Shown: positions 8,391 to 17,802 of the stretch, piece by piece | Layout: each line of letters begins with the position of its first letter | How positions within the stretch are numbered: the first letter of the stretch is position 1 | Source: Lachnospiraceae bacterium | GTDB lineage: Bacteria; Bacillota; Clostridia; Lachnospirales; Lachnospiraceae | NCBI GenBank assembly: GCA_017441585.1 | Contig: JAFRWW010000012.1 | Coordinates: 20,825 to 84,824 of the forward strand | Length of the DNA stretch: 64,000 nucleotides | Direction: 5' to 3' | Notes under the pieces: model-generated | Database searches by the model: none | What the model was told of the DNA's origin: nothing | Seen by the model: the letters and a program-made list of their open reading frames with translations, nothing else | Translations under genes and position numbers: made by a program

Positions 8391-8463
8391 GCGCAGGCAG
8401 GCAGACTTTGGAGCGAGTTGGTTTTCTGTCTGAGCGGAGAAGTCTGCCGCCGTTGCAGGCAAA
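8391..8463 (+). repeat. GCAGGCA hairpin repeat, copy C2
   Basis: Uninterrupted form: GCGCAGGCA, arm GGCAGACTT (8400-8408), middle GGAGCGAGTTGGTTTTCTGT, arm AAGTCTGCC (8440-8448), then GTTGCAGGCAAA. The arms form a 9-bp stem. The only tract after the flippase and before the next gene besides the fragment at 8481. Confidence 0.75.
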
Positions 8464-8480
8464 GACCCGACCATGAATTC

Positions 8481-8558
8481 TTGAAGATACATATTGTGCT
8501 CCCCGTCAGGAAGGGTTCAAAAGAAAAAATCGAATACCCCGTACAGGTAAAGAGCTAA
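8481..8558 (+). pseudogene. Decayed duplicate of the start of the downstream CMP-sugar synthetase gene
   Basis: The stretch from 8481 matches the first 45-55 nt of the gene at 8583 with few mismatches, but has TTG for ATG and a 4-nt insertion. Read from TTG it gives KIHIVLPVRKGSK, against KILIVIPARGGSK in the intact gene, then leaves the similarity and stops at 8556. The functional ARGG nucleotide-binding motif is altered. It lies 42 nt before the real start. It could be a remnant of a recombination or duplication event; expression is not expected. Confidence 0.55.
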
Positions 8559-8582
8559 TCATAAATAAATTAAGGTGAGATT

Positions 8583-10223
8583 ATGAAGATACTTATTGTG
8601 ATCCCCGCCAGGGGAGGTTCAAAGAGAATACCCAGAAAGAATGTCCGCATCATGTGCGGCAGACCCCTCATCCAGTATTCACTGGATAACGCCCTCTCCC
8701 TCTCGCAAAAGTACGAGACGGACGTAGTGGTCTCCACCGATGACGAAGAAGTGGAAAACATAGCCGGAAAGCGACAGGGCATAAGAGTCCTGAAACGCCC
8801 CGAGGAGCTGGCCAGGGACAGTATCACCCTGGATCCCGTCATCTATGACGCCCTCTGCAGGATGGAAGAGGAAAAGGGCTTTAAGTACGATCTGGTCCTC
8901 ACCATGCAGGCTACATCTCCCACCCTCAAGAAGGAGACCCTGCTGGCGGCAGTGGAGGAGTTTATCGCCGGTGATCTGGATACCATGATATCCGTGGTGA
9001 ACAGGACTCACTTATCCTGGAAGGAAGAGAACGGTAAAATCGTAAAGAATTATGAAAAGCGCCTTAATTCCCAGGAACTTCCCAAGAATTTTCAGGAGAC
9101 CGGAGGCTTTCTCCTATCAAGGAGAACGGTTGTTAACCGAGACTCCAGGATAGGGGAAAAGGTGGGAGTATATGAGATAGACTCCTTTGAGGCAGTGGAT
9201 ATCGACACCGAGGAAGACTGGATAGTGGCAGAGGCCATCCTGAGGAGAAAGAGGATACTCTTCAGGACTGTGGGACAGCAGAAACTGGGCATGGGACATA
9301 TTTACAGATGTTTGACCCTGGCCTATAAGCTGATAGGACATGAGCTTTTGTTTGTGACGGACGAGGAGAGCACCCTGGGCATCCAGAAGCTCAAGGAGAG
9401 CTTCTTCCCCATGAAGGTGATAAAGGATGAGGGGCAGTTCGAGCAGATCCTTTGCGAATATCGTCCTGATATAGTGGTGAATGATATTCTGGATACCGAA
9501 GCTGCATATATGCAGATGGTGAAGCGTTATGCCCCCAGAGTGGTCAACTTTGAAGATGAGGGTACCGGTGCTCCCTATGCGGATGCAGTGATCAATGCTC
9601 TCTACGAGCATGGGACGCGCCAGAAGACAAACGTGTATGAAGGCTTCAAGTATTTCTGCATCAGGGATGAATTTTTGGAGGAGCCTCCCAAGGAGTTTTC
9701 CACCGAGGTTAAAAATGTGATGATAATCTTTGGCGGAGCCGATCCTGCGGACCTTACAGGCAAGCTTTATCGGATATGCATGATGCTCCATGAGGCCAGA
9801 GAAGAAGTGGAATTCCACTTTATTACGGGCTTTGCCTACGGGAAAAAGGATGAGGTGGTGTCCATTCCCGAAAAGAACATATTTGTCCACCATGATGTGA
9901 AGAGAGTCTCCCAGTACATGGGAAGGGCCGATCTGGCCATCACTTCCCAGGGACGTACTATATACGAGCTGGCCAGCATGGGTGTTCCCGCCATAGTGAT
10001 GGCTCAGAACGAAAGGGAGGCCGAGCATGTCTTTGCGGGCATCCAGAACGGTTTCATCAACCTGGGACTGGGAGAGAGATGTGATGCGGGAACGATAATG
10101 AAGACTATGGTGTGGATCATGGATACCCCCAATGTGCGCAGGGAGATGAGACAGCTTCAGCTGTCCCGTGAGTTCGCAAAGGGGCAGGATCGTGTCATAG
10201 CGCTGATACTGGGAGCCGAGTGA
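8583..10223 (+). CDS. Fused CMP-nonulosonate cytidylyltransferase / PseG-like protein
   Basis: A 546-residue two-domain protein. Residues 1-225 are a CMP-sugar synthetase of the NeuA/LegF type: IPARGGSKRIPRKNVR, VSTDDEEVENIA, TMQATSPTL, and the metal-site VDIDTEEDW. Residues 226-546 resemble PseG, the UDP-sugar hydrolase of pseudaminic acid synthesis (GT-B fold): GMGHIYRCLTLA with the equivalent of the catalytic His at H239, IFGGADPADLTG, and SQGRTIYELASMGVPA. PseG acts before the NeuB step and the synthetase after it, so one polypeptide brackets the synthase encoded at 5799. GGTGAG precedes ATG 8583. The hydrolase activity is inferred from motifs only. Confidence 0.88.
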   Translation: MKILIVIPARGGSKRIPRKNVRIMCGRPLIQYSLDNALSLSQKYETDVVVSTDDEEVENIAGKRQGIRVLKRPEELARDSITLDPVIYDALCRMEEEKGFKYDLVLTMQATSPTLKKETLLAAVEEFIAGDLDTMISVVNRTHLSWKEENGKIVKNYEKRLNSQELPKNFQETGGFLLSRRTVVNRDSRIGEKVGVYEIDSFEAVDIDTEEDWIVAEAILRRKRILFRTVGQQKLGMGHIYRCLTLAYKLIGHELLFVTDEESTLGIQKLKESFFPMKVIKDEGQFEQILCEYRPDIVVNDILDTEAAYMQMVKRYAPRVVNFEDEGTGAPYADAVINALYEHGTRQKTNVYEGFKYFCIRDEFLEEPPKEFSTEVKNVMIIFGGADPADLTGKLYRICMMLHEAREEVEFHFITGFAYGKKDEVVSIPEKNIFVHHDVKRVSQYMGRADLAITSQGRTIYELASMGVPAIVMAQNEREAEHVFAGIQNGFINLGLGERCDAGTIMKTMVWIMDTPNVRREMRQLQLSREFAKGQDRVIALILGAE

Positions 10224-11443
10224 TGGTACTTACGGATCGTAAAAGGGTATTTTTCATAAATGTGACCTGTGGCTACGGTTCCACGGGCAGGATAGTGACC
10301 GGTATATATGAGACGCTGGAGGAGATGGACTGTGTGTGCATGGCAGCCTACGGCAGGGGCAATGCGCCAAAGGGCTATAATACCTATCGCATAGGTGATG
10401 ACACCGGAGTGTACATCCACGGTATAGCCAGCCGTATCACCGACAGACAGGGCTTTTATTCCACCCATGCCACCAGGGAACTCATCAGGCGGATAGAGAA
10501 ATTTGATCCCGATGTGATACATCTTCACAACATCCATGGATATTATCTGAACGTTAAGGTTCTGTTTGAATATCTCAAAAAATGCGGCAGGAAGATAATC
10601 TGGACCCTGCATGACTGCTGGTCATTCACGGGACACTGTACCCACTTTGAGTATATAGGCTGCATGAAATGGCAGAACGGCTGCGGAAACTGTGAACAGC
10701 TGCGGGAATATCCGGGCTCCTGGATCGCGGATTCATCGGCAAAGAACTTAAGGCAGAAGAGGGAGCTGTTTTCGAATGTGCCGGATATGGTCCTGGTCAC
10801 TCCCTCCAAATGGTTGAAGAGTAAGGTACAGTCCTCCTTTATGTCGCAGTATCCCGTCACCGTCATACCTACGGGGATAGATCTTGAGGTGTTTACTCCC
10901 TCACCTTCCGATATAAGGGCACGGTACGGCATAGGTGAGGATAAGTATCTTATATTGGGCGTGGCCAATCCCTGGAGGGACCGTAAGGGCCTGGATGAGT
11001 TTAAGCGCTTATCAAGGATATTGCCGGATAAATACAAGATAGTGATGGTGGGACTTAAGCCCCGTCAGGCGGCGACCCTGCCCCCTGAGATCATTTCCCT
11101 GCCCCGCACCGACAGCATAAAGGAAATGGCCCGGTGGTACAGTGCCGCGGATGTGTATGTGAACCTGACGCTGGAGGATACATTTCCCACTACGAATATA
11201 GAGGCTCTGGCCTGCGGTACTCCCGTAGTTACCTATAAGTCCGGGGGAAGTCCCGAGAGCATAACCGATAAATGCGGTATAGCGGTGTCAAGGAGCAATA
11301 TAAGCGCCGTGGCCGCGGCCATAGATGTGATCGTTTCAAAGGGCGATCTGACGGACGCGTGTGTCAGAAGGGCTTCCATATACGGAAGCTATGAGCGTTT
11401 CGGTCAGTATTATGATGAGGTCTATGAAAAGATTCTGTTATAG
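10223..11443 (+). CDS. GT4 glycosyltransferase, WcaC-like
   Basis: A 406-residue GT-B enzyme. Landmarks: VTCGYGSTGRIVTGIYETL at the start, HLHNIHGYYLN, a cysteine-rich acceptor region with HDCWSFTGHCTHFEYIGCM and a nearby CGNC, VTPSKWL, and the donor site LEDTFPTTNIEALACGTPVV. The cysteine-rich segment is typical of colanic-acid WcaC-like enzymes. ATG 10223 is coupled to the upstream stop in a TGATG junction. It begins the second large glycan operon but is translationally linked to the nonulosonate enzyme. Confidence 0.88.
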   Translation: MVLTDRKRVFFINVTCGYGSTGRIVTGIYETLEEMDCVCMAAYGRGNAPKGYNTYRIGDDTGVYIHGIASRITDRQGFYSTHATRELIRRIEKFDPDVIHLHNIHGYYLNVKVLFEYLKKCGRKIIWTLHDCWSFTGHCTHFEYIGCMKWQNGCGNCEQLREYPGSWIADSSAKNLRQKRELFSNVPDMVLVTPSKWLKSKVQSSFMSQYPVTVIPTGIDLEVFTPSPSDIRARYGIGEDKYLILGVANPWRDRKGLDEFKRLSRILPDKYKIVMVGLKPRQAATLPPEIISLPRTDSIKEMARWYSAADVYVNLTLEDTFPTTNIEALACGTPVVTYKSGGSPESITDKCGIAVSRSNISAVAAAIDVIVSKGDLTDACVRRASIYGSYERFGQYYDEVYEKILL

Positions 11444-12764
11444 ATTCCAAAAATCCATACTGTTTTTCATGATGATGCTGCTCTACATAGGCAACTATGT
11501 GGTCTTTTTCGCCCTTTTGGGCCTTAAGAACAAGCAGCTTCTGAATCTCTCCAGAACTTCGGTGGTCATCACCTTTTCCTGGATCATAGTCACCTGCCTT
11601 TTGACCTCCATATACGGAAGCTATGACGTGGGTATCCGTAAATCAAGACCCATCATCACCTCCGTCACCCTGACTACTTTGATAAATGATGTTTCGTCAT
11701 ATCTGCTTCTCAACATCATGAACCGTAATGATGACAATAATAAGACCTTCAAAATAGAATTTATCGGGATCTTCATGTGCATCGTCATCATCCATATCAT
11801 ATGGATAACCCTGCTCACCAGGGCGGGCAACGGCTTTTATTTCCTGGTGAATGAGCCCGAGGATACCCTGGTGGTACTTAACGATATGTCCCAGGAGGAG
11901 TTCATGCGGCGCATAGTGGGGGTCTTCCACAAAAGATATAAGATCACACAGGTGATCGAGGATACATCACCACTGGTTGAAGAAGAGATATCAAAGTCAA
12001 AGACCGTATTTTTATATAATCTGTCCATGGTGCGCAGGATGGAGCTCATCGATCTGTGCTTCAGAAAAAAGAAGAATGTATATTTTAATCCCCAGATATA
12101 CGATATCCTGATCCAGACCTCCATGCAGTCTCTGTTTGACGACGTGACCTTCCTGGCTTCCAGGCAGAATACCATGACCTTTGAGCAGAGGATCATCAAG
12201 AGGCTCATGGATATAGGCGTATCCCTTTTCGCCCTTATCATAACCTCTCCCATATTTGTGATAGCCGGGATAATGATAAAGGCAAATGATGGCGGTCCCG
12301 TATTTTTCAGACAGAAGAGGGCTACCATAAACGGTAATACCTTTACCATTTACAAGTTCCGCACCATGAAGACGGATTCGGGTAACCGATCGGTAACCCA
12401 GGATGACGACAGGATCACTTCCGTGGGAAAGGTGCTCAGAAAGTACAGGCTGGATGAACTGCCCCAGTTCATCAATATCTTAAAAGGCGAGATGTCCCTG
12501 GTGGGCCCCAGACCTGAGATGCTGGAAAATGTGGAAAAGTATACCAGTCAGATGCCTGAGTTCAGATACAGGCTCAGGATGAAGGCGGGACTCACCGGTT
12601 ACGCCCAGATAGTGGGCAAGTATAATACCACCCCGGCGGACAAGCTGGTGTTGGATCTGTATTATATAGAGACCTTCAGCATACTGAGGGATATCTCTCT
12701 TTTGTTCCAGACAGTGCTGGTTTTGTTAAAGGCTGATGACTCAACCGAAGGATTTAAGAAATGA
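11424..12764 (+). CDS. Polyprenyl-phosphate sugar-1-phosphate transferase (priming enzyme 2)
   Basis: A 446-residue membrane enzyme like the one at 644. N-terminal membrane segments (FFMMMLLYIGNYVVFFALL and others), a linker, FEQRIIKRLMDIGVSLFALI, then the sugar transferase domain: YKFRTMKTDS, DELPQFINILKGEMS, VGPRPEML, GLTGYAQIVGKYN. ATG 11424 is chosen over the frame start at 11361, which lies within the upstream gene; a GAGG lies close upstream. The end is DDSTEGFKK, like the STEG tail of priming enzyme 1, which supports a duplication origin. Confidence 0.9.
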   Translation: MKRFCYRFQKSILFFMMMLLYIGNYVVFFALLGLKNKQLLNLSRTSVVITFSWIIVTCLLTSIYGSYDVGIRKSRPIITSVTLTTLINDVSSYLLLNIMNRNDDNNKTFKIEFIGIFMCIVIIHIIWITLLTRAGNGFYFLVNEPEDTLVVLNDMSQEEFMRRIVGVFHKRYKITQVIEDTSPLVEEEISKSKTVFLYNLSMVRRMELIDLCFRKKKNVYFNPQIYDILIQTSMQSLFDDVTFLASRQNTMTFEQRIIKRLMDIGVSLFALIITSPIFVIAGIMIKANDGGPVFFRQKRATINGNTFTIYKFRTMKTDSGNRSVTQDDDRITSVGKVLRKYRLDELPQFINILKGEMSLVGPRPEMLENVEKYTSQMPEFRYRLRMKAGLTGYAQIVGKYNTTPADKLVLDLYYIETFSILRDISLLFQTVLVLLKADDSTEGFKK

Positions 12765-14002
12765 ACATATTATTTGTCACACAGTTTTTTTATCCCGAAA
12801 ATTTCAGAATAAATGACCTGGCGGTGCGCCTCATGCAAAAAGGCCACTCGGTGACGGTGCTCACCGGTATTCCCAATTATCCCCGAGGGGATTTTTATGA
12901 AGGCTACGGCCTGTTTGGCAAAAGGTACGAGCTCATGGACGGCGTTAGGATAGTGAGAGTCCCGGTCATCCCCAGGAAAAGGGGCTTTGCCTTTCTTTCG
13001 CTGAATTATCTCAGCTTCATTATATCGGGCTGCCTTAAGGCACTTTTTATGAAGGTGGATGATTTTGACATAATCTATGCTTTCGGGACCTCTCCCATAA
13101 CCCAGGCCCTTCCCGCCCTGGTGGTGAAGAAACGCACCGGGTGCAGGGTGATCCTCAATGTCCAGGATCTGTGGCCCGATAATGTGACTGCCATAACGGG
13201 GCTTAAAAACCCTTTCTGTCTCTTCTGGCTCGGAGAGATGGTGGATTTCATCTATAACCGCTGCGACCTGATACTGGGCACCTCGAAGAGCTTTGTAAGG
13301 GCCATCAAGTCAAGGCACTTCCTTAAGGAGAAGCGTAAGGTCACCTTCTGGCCACAGTATTCCGTGGTGGAAAGATCCCTTGAAAAGAGACGGGATCTTC
13401 TTAAAGAGGGCGTATTTCATGTGGTATTTACGGGAAATGTGGGTCAGGGCCAGGGCCTTGATACTGCCATAAGGGCAGCTAAGCTTCTTAAGAAGAAATA
13501 TGAAGGCAGGCTCTGTTTTGACATAGTCGGAGACGGACGGCACAGAGAGGCTCTTGAAAAACTGGCGAGGGAACTTTCGGTGCTTGGAAATAAACCGGAT
13601 GTTTACGATGGAACAGGGATGGTGGTCTTCCACGGGAGCTTTCCAGAGGAGGAGATCCCGGCCATATTAAATACCGCCGACGCCGCCCTTCTGATCCTCA
13701 AGGATGATGATATATTCAAAAGGACCATACCCGCGAAGCTCCAGACCTATCTGGCCTGTGCCTGTCCCGTGGTGGCCTGTGCCAAGGGTGAGACCCGTAA
13801 GATCATAGAGGATAACGGCATAGGCATATGCAGCAGGGAAGCCTTCCCCTCGGATCTGGCAGACGCCGTGGAAAAGATGATGTGTGAGGGAGAGAAAGGC
13901 AGACGTCTCATGAGCCAGAGAGCTTTGAGACTCTCAAAGGAGATGTTTGATGCAGATGCTCTCATAAGCGAACTGGAGTATTACATGGAGCGCCTGTCAT
14001 GA
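12761..14002 (+). CDS. GT4 glycosyltransferase, WbuB-like
   Basis: A 413-residue enzyme opening NILFVTQFFYPENFRINDLA, with VLTGIPNYPRGDFYEGY, NVQDLWPDNV, VFTGNVGQGQGLDT and VGDGRHREAL. These are hallmarks of WbuB-type GT4 enzymes, which often add an N-acetylfucosamine-type or related amino sugar to the primed lipid. It follows the priming enzyme with a 4-nt ATGA overlap, consistent with a second-sugar transferase. Donor specificity is inferred from the family and not certain. Confidence 0.88.
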   Translation: MNILFVTQFFYPENFRINDLAVRLMQKGHSVTVLTGIPNYPRGDFYEGYGLFGKRYELMDGVRIVRVPVIPRKRGFAFLSLNYLSFIISGCLKALFMKVDDFDIIYAFGTSPITQALPALVVKKRTGCRVILNVQDLWPDNVTAITGLKNPFCLFWLGEMVDFIYNRCDLILGTSKSFVRAIKSRHFLKEKRKVTFWPQYSVVERSLEKRRDLLKEGVFHVVFTGNVGQGQGLDTAIRAAKLLKKKYEGRLCFDIVGDGRHREALEKLARELSVLGNKPDVYDGTGMVVFHGSFPEEEIPAILNTADAALLILKDDDIFKRTIPAKLQTYLACACPVVACAKGETRKIIEDNGIGICSREAFPSDLADAVEKMMCEGEKGRRLMSQRALRLSKEMFDADALISELEYYMERLS

Positions 14003-15168
14003 TCATCACCTTTTTTTCGAATTATTATAACCATCATCAGGCTGCGCTGTGCAGGAGCCTTAGCGAAATACAGGATGTGGAATTCTACTTTGTGGAAACC
14101 GAGCCCATGGAAGCTTTCAGGAAGGAAATGGGCTGGGGAAATATAAACAGGCCGGATTATGTGATAAGCGCCTACGAAAATGAAGAGAAAAAGGATCTGG
14201 CCCTTCATCTGTCACAGGTTTCGGATGCGGTGATCGTAGGTTCCGCTCCCGAGTGGTATGTGGAAAAGAGGATACAAAGGAACGATCTGACCTTCAGATA
14301 TACGGAAAGGCCCATGAAGGAAGGGTGGATCAAGATGTTCATCCCCAGGCTCGGCCTTAAGTTTTACCGTATCCATTATAAAAACAGGGATAAAAACCTG
14401 TATCTGCTGGGGGCCAGCGCCTTTGCGGCAGCGGATTATGCTATATTGCATTCCTATCCCGGCAAATGCCTTAAATTCGGTTATTTTCCCGAGGGCGAGA
14501 AGCTGTCCATGGAAGAGCTTTCGGGGATGAAAAAGAAGGAAGGCCCCCTTTCCATATTGTGGACAGGCAGGTTTTTGAAACTGAAAAGGGCGGATCTTCT
14601 GATAAAGGCACTTAAGATACTTTCCGACAAAGGACTTGAATTCACCGCCACCTTAGTGGGAGACGGTCCCGAAAAGGACAGGATCAAGGCGCTTGCTTCA
14701 TCCTGTAAGCTTGATGACAGGGTGACCTTTTCGGATTTTGTGAAGCCGCATGAGGTAAGACAGATGATGAGATGCTCCGACATATATGTGATGACCAGCA
14801 ACCATCTGGAAGGCTGGGGCTCCGTCATCTATGAGGCCCTGTCCGAGGGCTGTGCCGTGGCTGCAAGCCATGCCTGCGGCTGTACGAACTGGCTGGTAGT
14901 GCCCGGTGAGACAGGCTTGGTGTTTAAAAGCGGTGACCATGTAAGCCTGGCGGATAAGCTGGAGAGATTCATAACCGATGATGACCTTATGAAGCGCTGT
15001 CAGAGGGGGGCAAAGGAGCAGATGGAAAAGCTCTGGAATCCCGAAGTGGCCGCAGAAAGAATAGCAGAGTTTACCCGGCGATACAAGGCGGGAGAGGAGG
15101 TCTTCATATATGAGGACGGCCCCTTAAGCCCGGCCGGTATCCTTAAGAATAACTGGTTTGATGACTGA
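13999..15168 (+). CDS. GT4 glycosyltransferase
   Basis: A 389-residue GT-B enzyme: IITFFSNYYNHHQAALCRSL at the N-terminus, LSILWTGRFLKLKRADLLI, VGDGPEKDRIKALA and the EX7E region LEGWGSVIYEALSEGCAVAA. Coupled to the previous gene by ATGA. No membrane span. Donor unknown. Confidence 0.86.
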   Translation: MIITFFSNYYNHHQAALCRSLSEIQDVEFYFVETEPMEAFRKEMGWGNINRPDYVISAYENEEKKDLALHLSQVSDAVIVGSAPEWYVEKRIQRNDLTFRYTERPMKEGWIKMFIPRLGLKFYRIHYKNRDKNLYLLGASAFAAADYAILHSYPGKCLKFGYFPEGEKLSMEELSGMKKKEGPLSILWTGRFLKLKRADLLIKALKILSDKGLEFTATLVGDGPEKDRIKALASSCKLDDRVTFSDFVKPHEVRQMMRCSDIYVMTSNHLEGWGSVIYEALSEGCAVAASHACGCTNWLVVPGETGLVFKSGDHVSLADKLERFITDDDLMKRCQRGAKEQMEKLWNPEVAAERIAEFTRRYKAGEEVFIYEDGPLSPAGILKNNWFDD

Positions 15169-16294
15169 GAATAAAAAGAAAATCTTATACCTGCTGGAAT
15201 ATCCCCTGGATCTGCCGGGGGGAGCCCAGATGTCCACCCAGAGCCTTTGCGCCTCTCTCATGGGCAGCAATTATGATCCTGTGGTGGTGTGTCCCCATCT
15301 GCTAAAACCGGATTCCGTTTTCCCCTACAGGGTCATTACTTACCCTATGGGCAAAAACAGGATACTTAACCTGATAAAGAGGATCTTGTACTTTGAAAAG
15401 ACGGTAAAGGATGAGGCACCGGATATCGTGCACATACAGATGCCCGAGTCTCTTATAACCTACGGATTCTGCTCTGTGGGCAGGAAGAAAAAGCGTCCGG
15501 CCCTTATTTTTACGGACAGGGGACTGTTCTACGGATACAGGGCTCATTCCATGTTTTTGATGAAAAGAGCCTTAAGACGCGCCGACCTTTTGCTGGTGAC
15601 CACGGATTATAATAAAAAAATGTGGGAAAAGGGGACGGATATAAGGCCCATAGAGAAGATAGCCAATACCATAAGCTCTGCTTTCACCTTTTATGATGAC
15701 AGTATCAGAAAGCAAAAGGATGAAAAAAAGAACGGTCTTCTGACTCTGGGGCTTGCAGGCCGTATCTGTGAGGAAAAGGACTGGCCATTTGCGGTAAAGC
15801 TGATCGAAAGAATGGCAGGTGAGGGTCTTGAGTTCAGGGTGGATATGGTACTGTCCACTTTCGAGGAAAAGGATGCCGAGATGGTGGAGATGATAAAAAG
15901 TACCCTGACAAAGGTTCTTGGCGACAGACTCACCATCAACATGGACTTTACCCAGCAGCAGATGCAGGAGTATTATTACGGAGTGGATATATTCCTTATG
16001 ACCTCCGTGTTTGAATCCTTTGGCAAGGCGGCGGTGGAAGCCATGAGCAGGAAATGCGCAGTCCTGTCCACTGATGTGGGAGGCCTGTCGGAGGTAGTGG
16101 GTAAGGAAGATAACCTGTATACGAAAGAGGATCCATCAAGGGCTGTGGAATATGTTAAAAAATGCATTACGGACAGGGACTTTCTTAAAAAGGAACAGGA
16201 GTATTTCCTTAACAGGTACAGGGATAATTTTTCCATAGAAACCTGCCTTACGGAACATCTTAAGGTTTATGACAATATACTCTCCGGACATTGA
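15161..16294 (+). CDS. GT4 glycosyltransferase
   Basis: A 377-residue GT-B enzyme: KILYLLEYPLDLPGGAQMST, IVHIQMPESL, GLAGRICEEKDWPFAVKL and the donor-site FESFGKAAVEAMSRKCAVLS. ATG 15161 overlaps the upstream gene by 8 nt; an adjacent TTG at 15158 is possible. The following gap to the flippase is only 29 nt, so the operon continues. Confidence 0.86.
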   Translation: MTENKKKILYLLEYPLDLPGGAQMSTQSLCASLMGSNYDPVVVCPHLLKPDSVFPYRVITYPMGKNRILNLIKRILYFEKTVKDEAPDIVHIQMPESLITYGFCSVGRKKKRPALIFTDRGLFYGYRAHSMFLMKRALRRADLLLVTTDYNKKMWEKGTDIRPIEKIANTISSAFTFYDDSIRKQKDEKKNGLLTLGLAGRICEEKDWPFAVKLIERMAGEGLEFRVDMVLSTFEEKDAEMVEMIKSTLTKVLGDRLTINMDFTQQQMQEYYYGVDIFLMTSVFESFGKAAVEAMSRKCAVLSTDVGGLSEVVGKEDNLYTKEDPSRAVEYVKKCITDRDFLKKEQEYFLNRYRDNFSIETCLTEHLKVYDNILSGH

Positions 16295-16323
16295 TATAAG
16301 AGCAACCGATACACTGGCAATAT

Positions 16324-17799
16324 ATGGATAATAAAAACGATAAAAACAAAGTGGATTCTCCGCTGCAGGGGTTCTTAAGATATTTCTACGGTAACTTTGT
16401 AGTGCTGCTTCTGGGCTTTGTGTCCATTCCTTTAATAACAAGAGTTATGTCAAATGAGCAGTACGGCAGGACCGGAATGTTTACCAGCGCAGTGACCATC
16501 CTTTACATTTTTGCTATCCTGGGAATGGATCAGACTTATATCAGATATTATTATCAGAAGGGGGTGGATCGAAGGGAACTGATGTTGAGATGCCTTCTGC
16601 CTTCCCTGGGAATAGTGTCCGTGATATGTATAGTTTATGCACTGTTATCTAATTATGCCAATGACTTTCTCTTCGGAAGCAGAGGTTGGGATCTCACCCT
16701 GCTGGTTATAGCATATACTGTTATTTCCGTTTTTGAGAGATTCCTTTTTCTGGACATCAGGATGTCCCAGAACGGCAGATTGTATTCCAATCTGAATATT
16801 CTGTCGAAGGTTATTTATATAACCCTGATTATTTTATTTGCCCGTATCATGGGGGATGATTTCAGGGTTGTGATGTGGGCCATGACCCTTTCCCTTGGTT
16901 TAATAACGATTGGCATTTTAATCCGTTATCTGGCCATCAATTTTGACGGAAAAATTGCAAAAGGCGATATTGAGCGGTTGAGTCAAAAGGAGCTTATACG
17001 CTACGGAGCCCCGTTTATACTGGTTCTTCTGCTTGAATGGCTTCTTTCATCCTGTGACAAATGGTCCATCAGGATCTGGTCGGACTATGGTGAGCTGGGC
17101 ATATATAATTCGGCCATGAACATCATGTCCATCCTCCTGACCTTCAAGGCAACCTTCGTGGCCTTCTGGTCACCGGTGGCCATGCAGAAATATGAAAACG
17201 ATACCTATGAAAACTGTGTTGACTTTTTTAAAAGGGCTTTCAACGTCACTCGGTTTTTATGCATCGCGGCAGGCATAGGCCTGATTTTGTTGCGGGGTGT
17301 TATCGTATTAGTCCTGGGACCGGACTACAGGGGGGCGGTGCAGGTGATCCCCTTCCTGACTCTGATGCCGGTGTTCTCCATTCTCTTCGAGATCACGAAC
17401 CAGGGGATCAAGTTCAAGAAGCTTAACCACTATTTAAATTACGCCTCGTTATTTGCCATCGTGGTGAACATTTCCGGGAATGCACTTTTGGTTCCGCTCT
17501 ACGGAGGAAAGGGTGCCGCCATTTCCACGGGAATTACATATCTAATGTATTTTGCCATCGGGACTTTTTTTTCTAACAGGTGTTATGAAGTGGGTTATGA
17601 TGGAAAGAAGACCATGGTGATGGGAGCCATCCTCCTTGTGTATGCCTGTGTGGCTTCGATCTTAGAACCCTCCTGGCCTGATGCTCTGGTAGGACTTCTG
17701 GCCCTGGGACTTGTACTGCTGACGGACAGACAGACCTTCACCCTGTGTATCGGCCAGCTTATGCAGATGTTAAGTAGATTTAAAGTGAACAGGAGTTAA
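16324..17799 (+). CDS. Wzx-type oligosaccharide flippase 2
   Basis: A 491-residue polytopic protein with about 14 hydrophobic segments, opening with a charged stretch and then YFYGNFVVLLLGFVSIPLIT and RVMSNEQYG, the usual start of polysaccharide flippases. It is separate in sequence from the flippase at 6893, so the window encodes two export routes. Predicted to flip the lipid-linked unit built by the genes from 10223 on. Confidence 0.9.
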   Translation: MDNKNDKNKVDSPLQGFLRYFYGNFVVLLLGFVSIPLITRVMSNEQYGRTGMFTSAVTILYIFAILGMDQTYIRYYYQKGVDRRELMLRCLLPSLGIVSVICIVYALLSNYANDFLFGSRGWDLTLLVIAYTVISVFERFLFLDIRMSQNGRLYSNLNILSKVIYITLIILFARIMGDDFRVVMWAMTLSLGLITIGILIRYLAINFDGKIAKGDIERLSQKELIRYGAPFILVLLLEWLLSSCDKWSIRIWSDYGELGIYNSAMNIMSILLTFKATFVAFWSPVAMQKYENDTYENCVDFFKRAFNVTRFLCIAAGIGLILLRGVIVLVLGPDYRGAVQVIPFLTLMPVFSILFEITNQGIKFKKLNHYLNYASLFAIVVNISGNALLVPLYGGKGAAISTGITYLMYFAIGTFFSNRCYEVGYDGKKTMVMGAILLVYACVASILEPSWPDALVGLLALGLVLLTDRQTFTLCIGQLMQMLSRFKVNRS

Positions 17800-17802
17800 C
17801 TT

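Noticed and set aside
9117..10028. 303-codon open frame on the minus strand
   Set aside because: It lies wholly within the coding sequence of the fused CMP-sugar synthetase, has no ribosome site and its translation is low-complexity His/Leu-rich.
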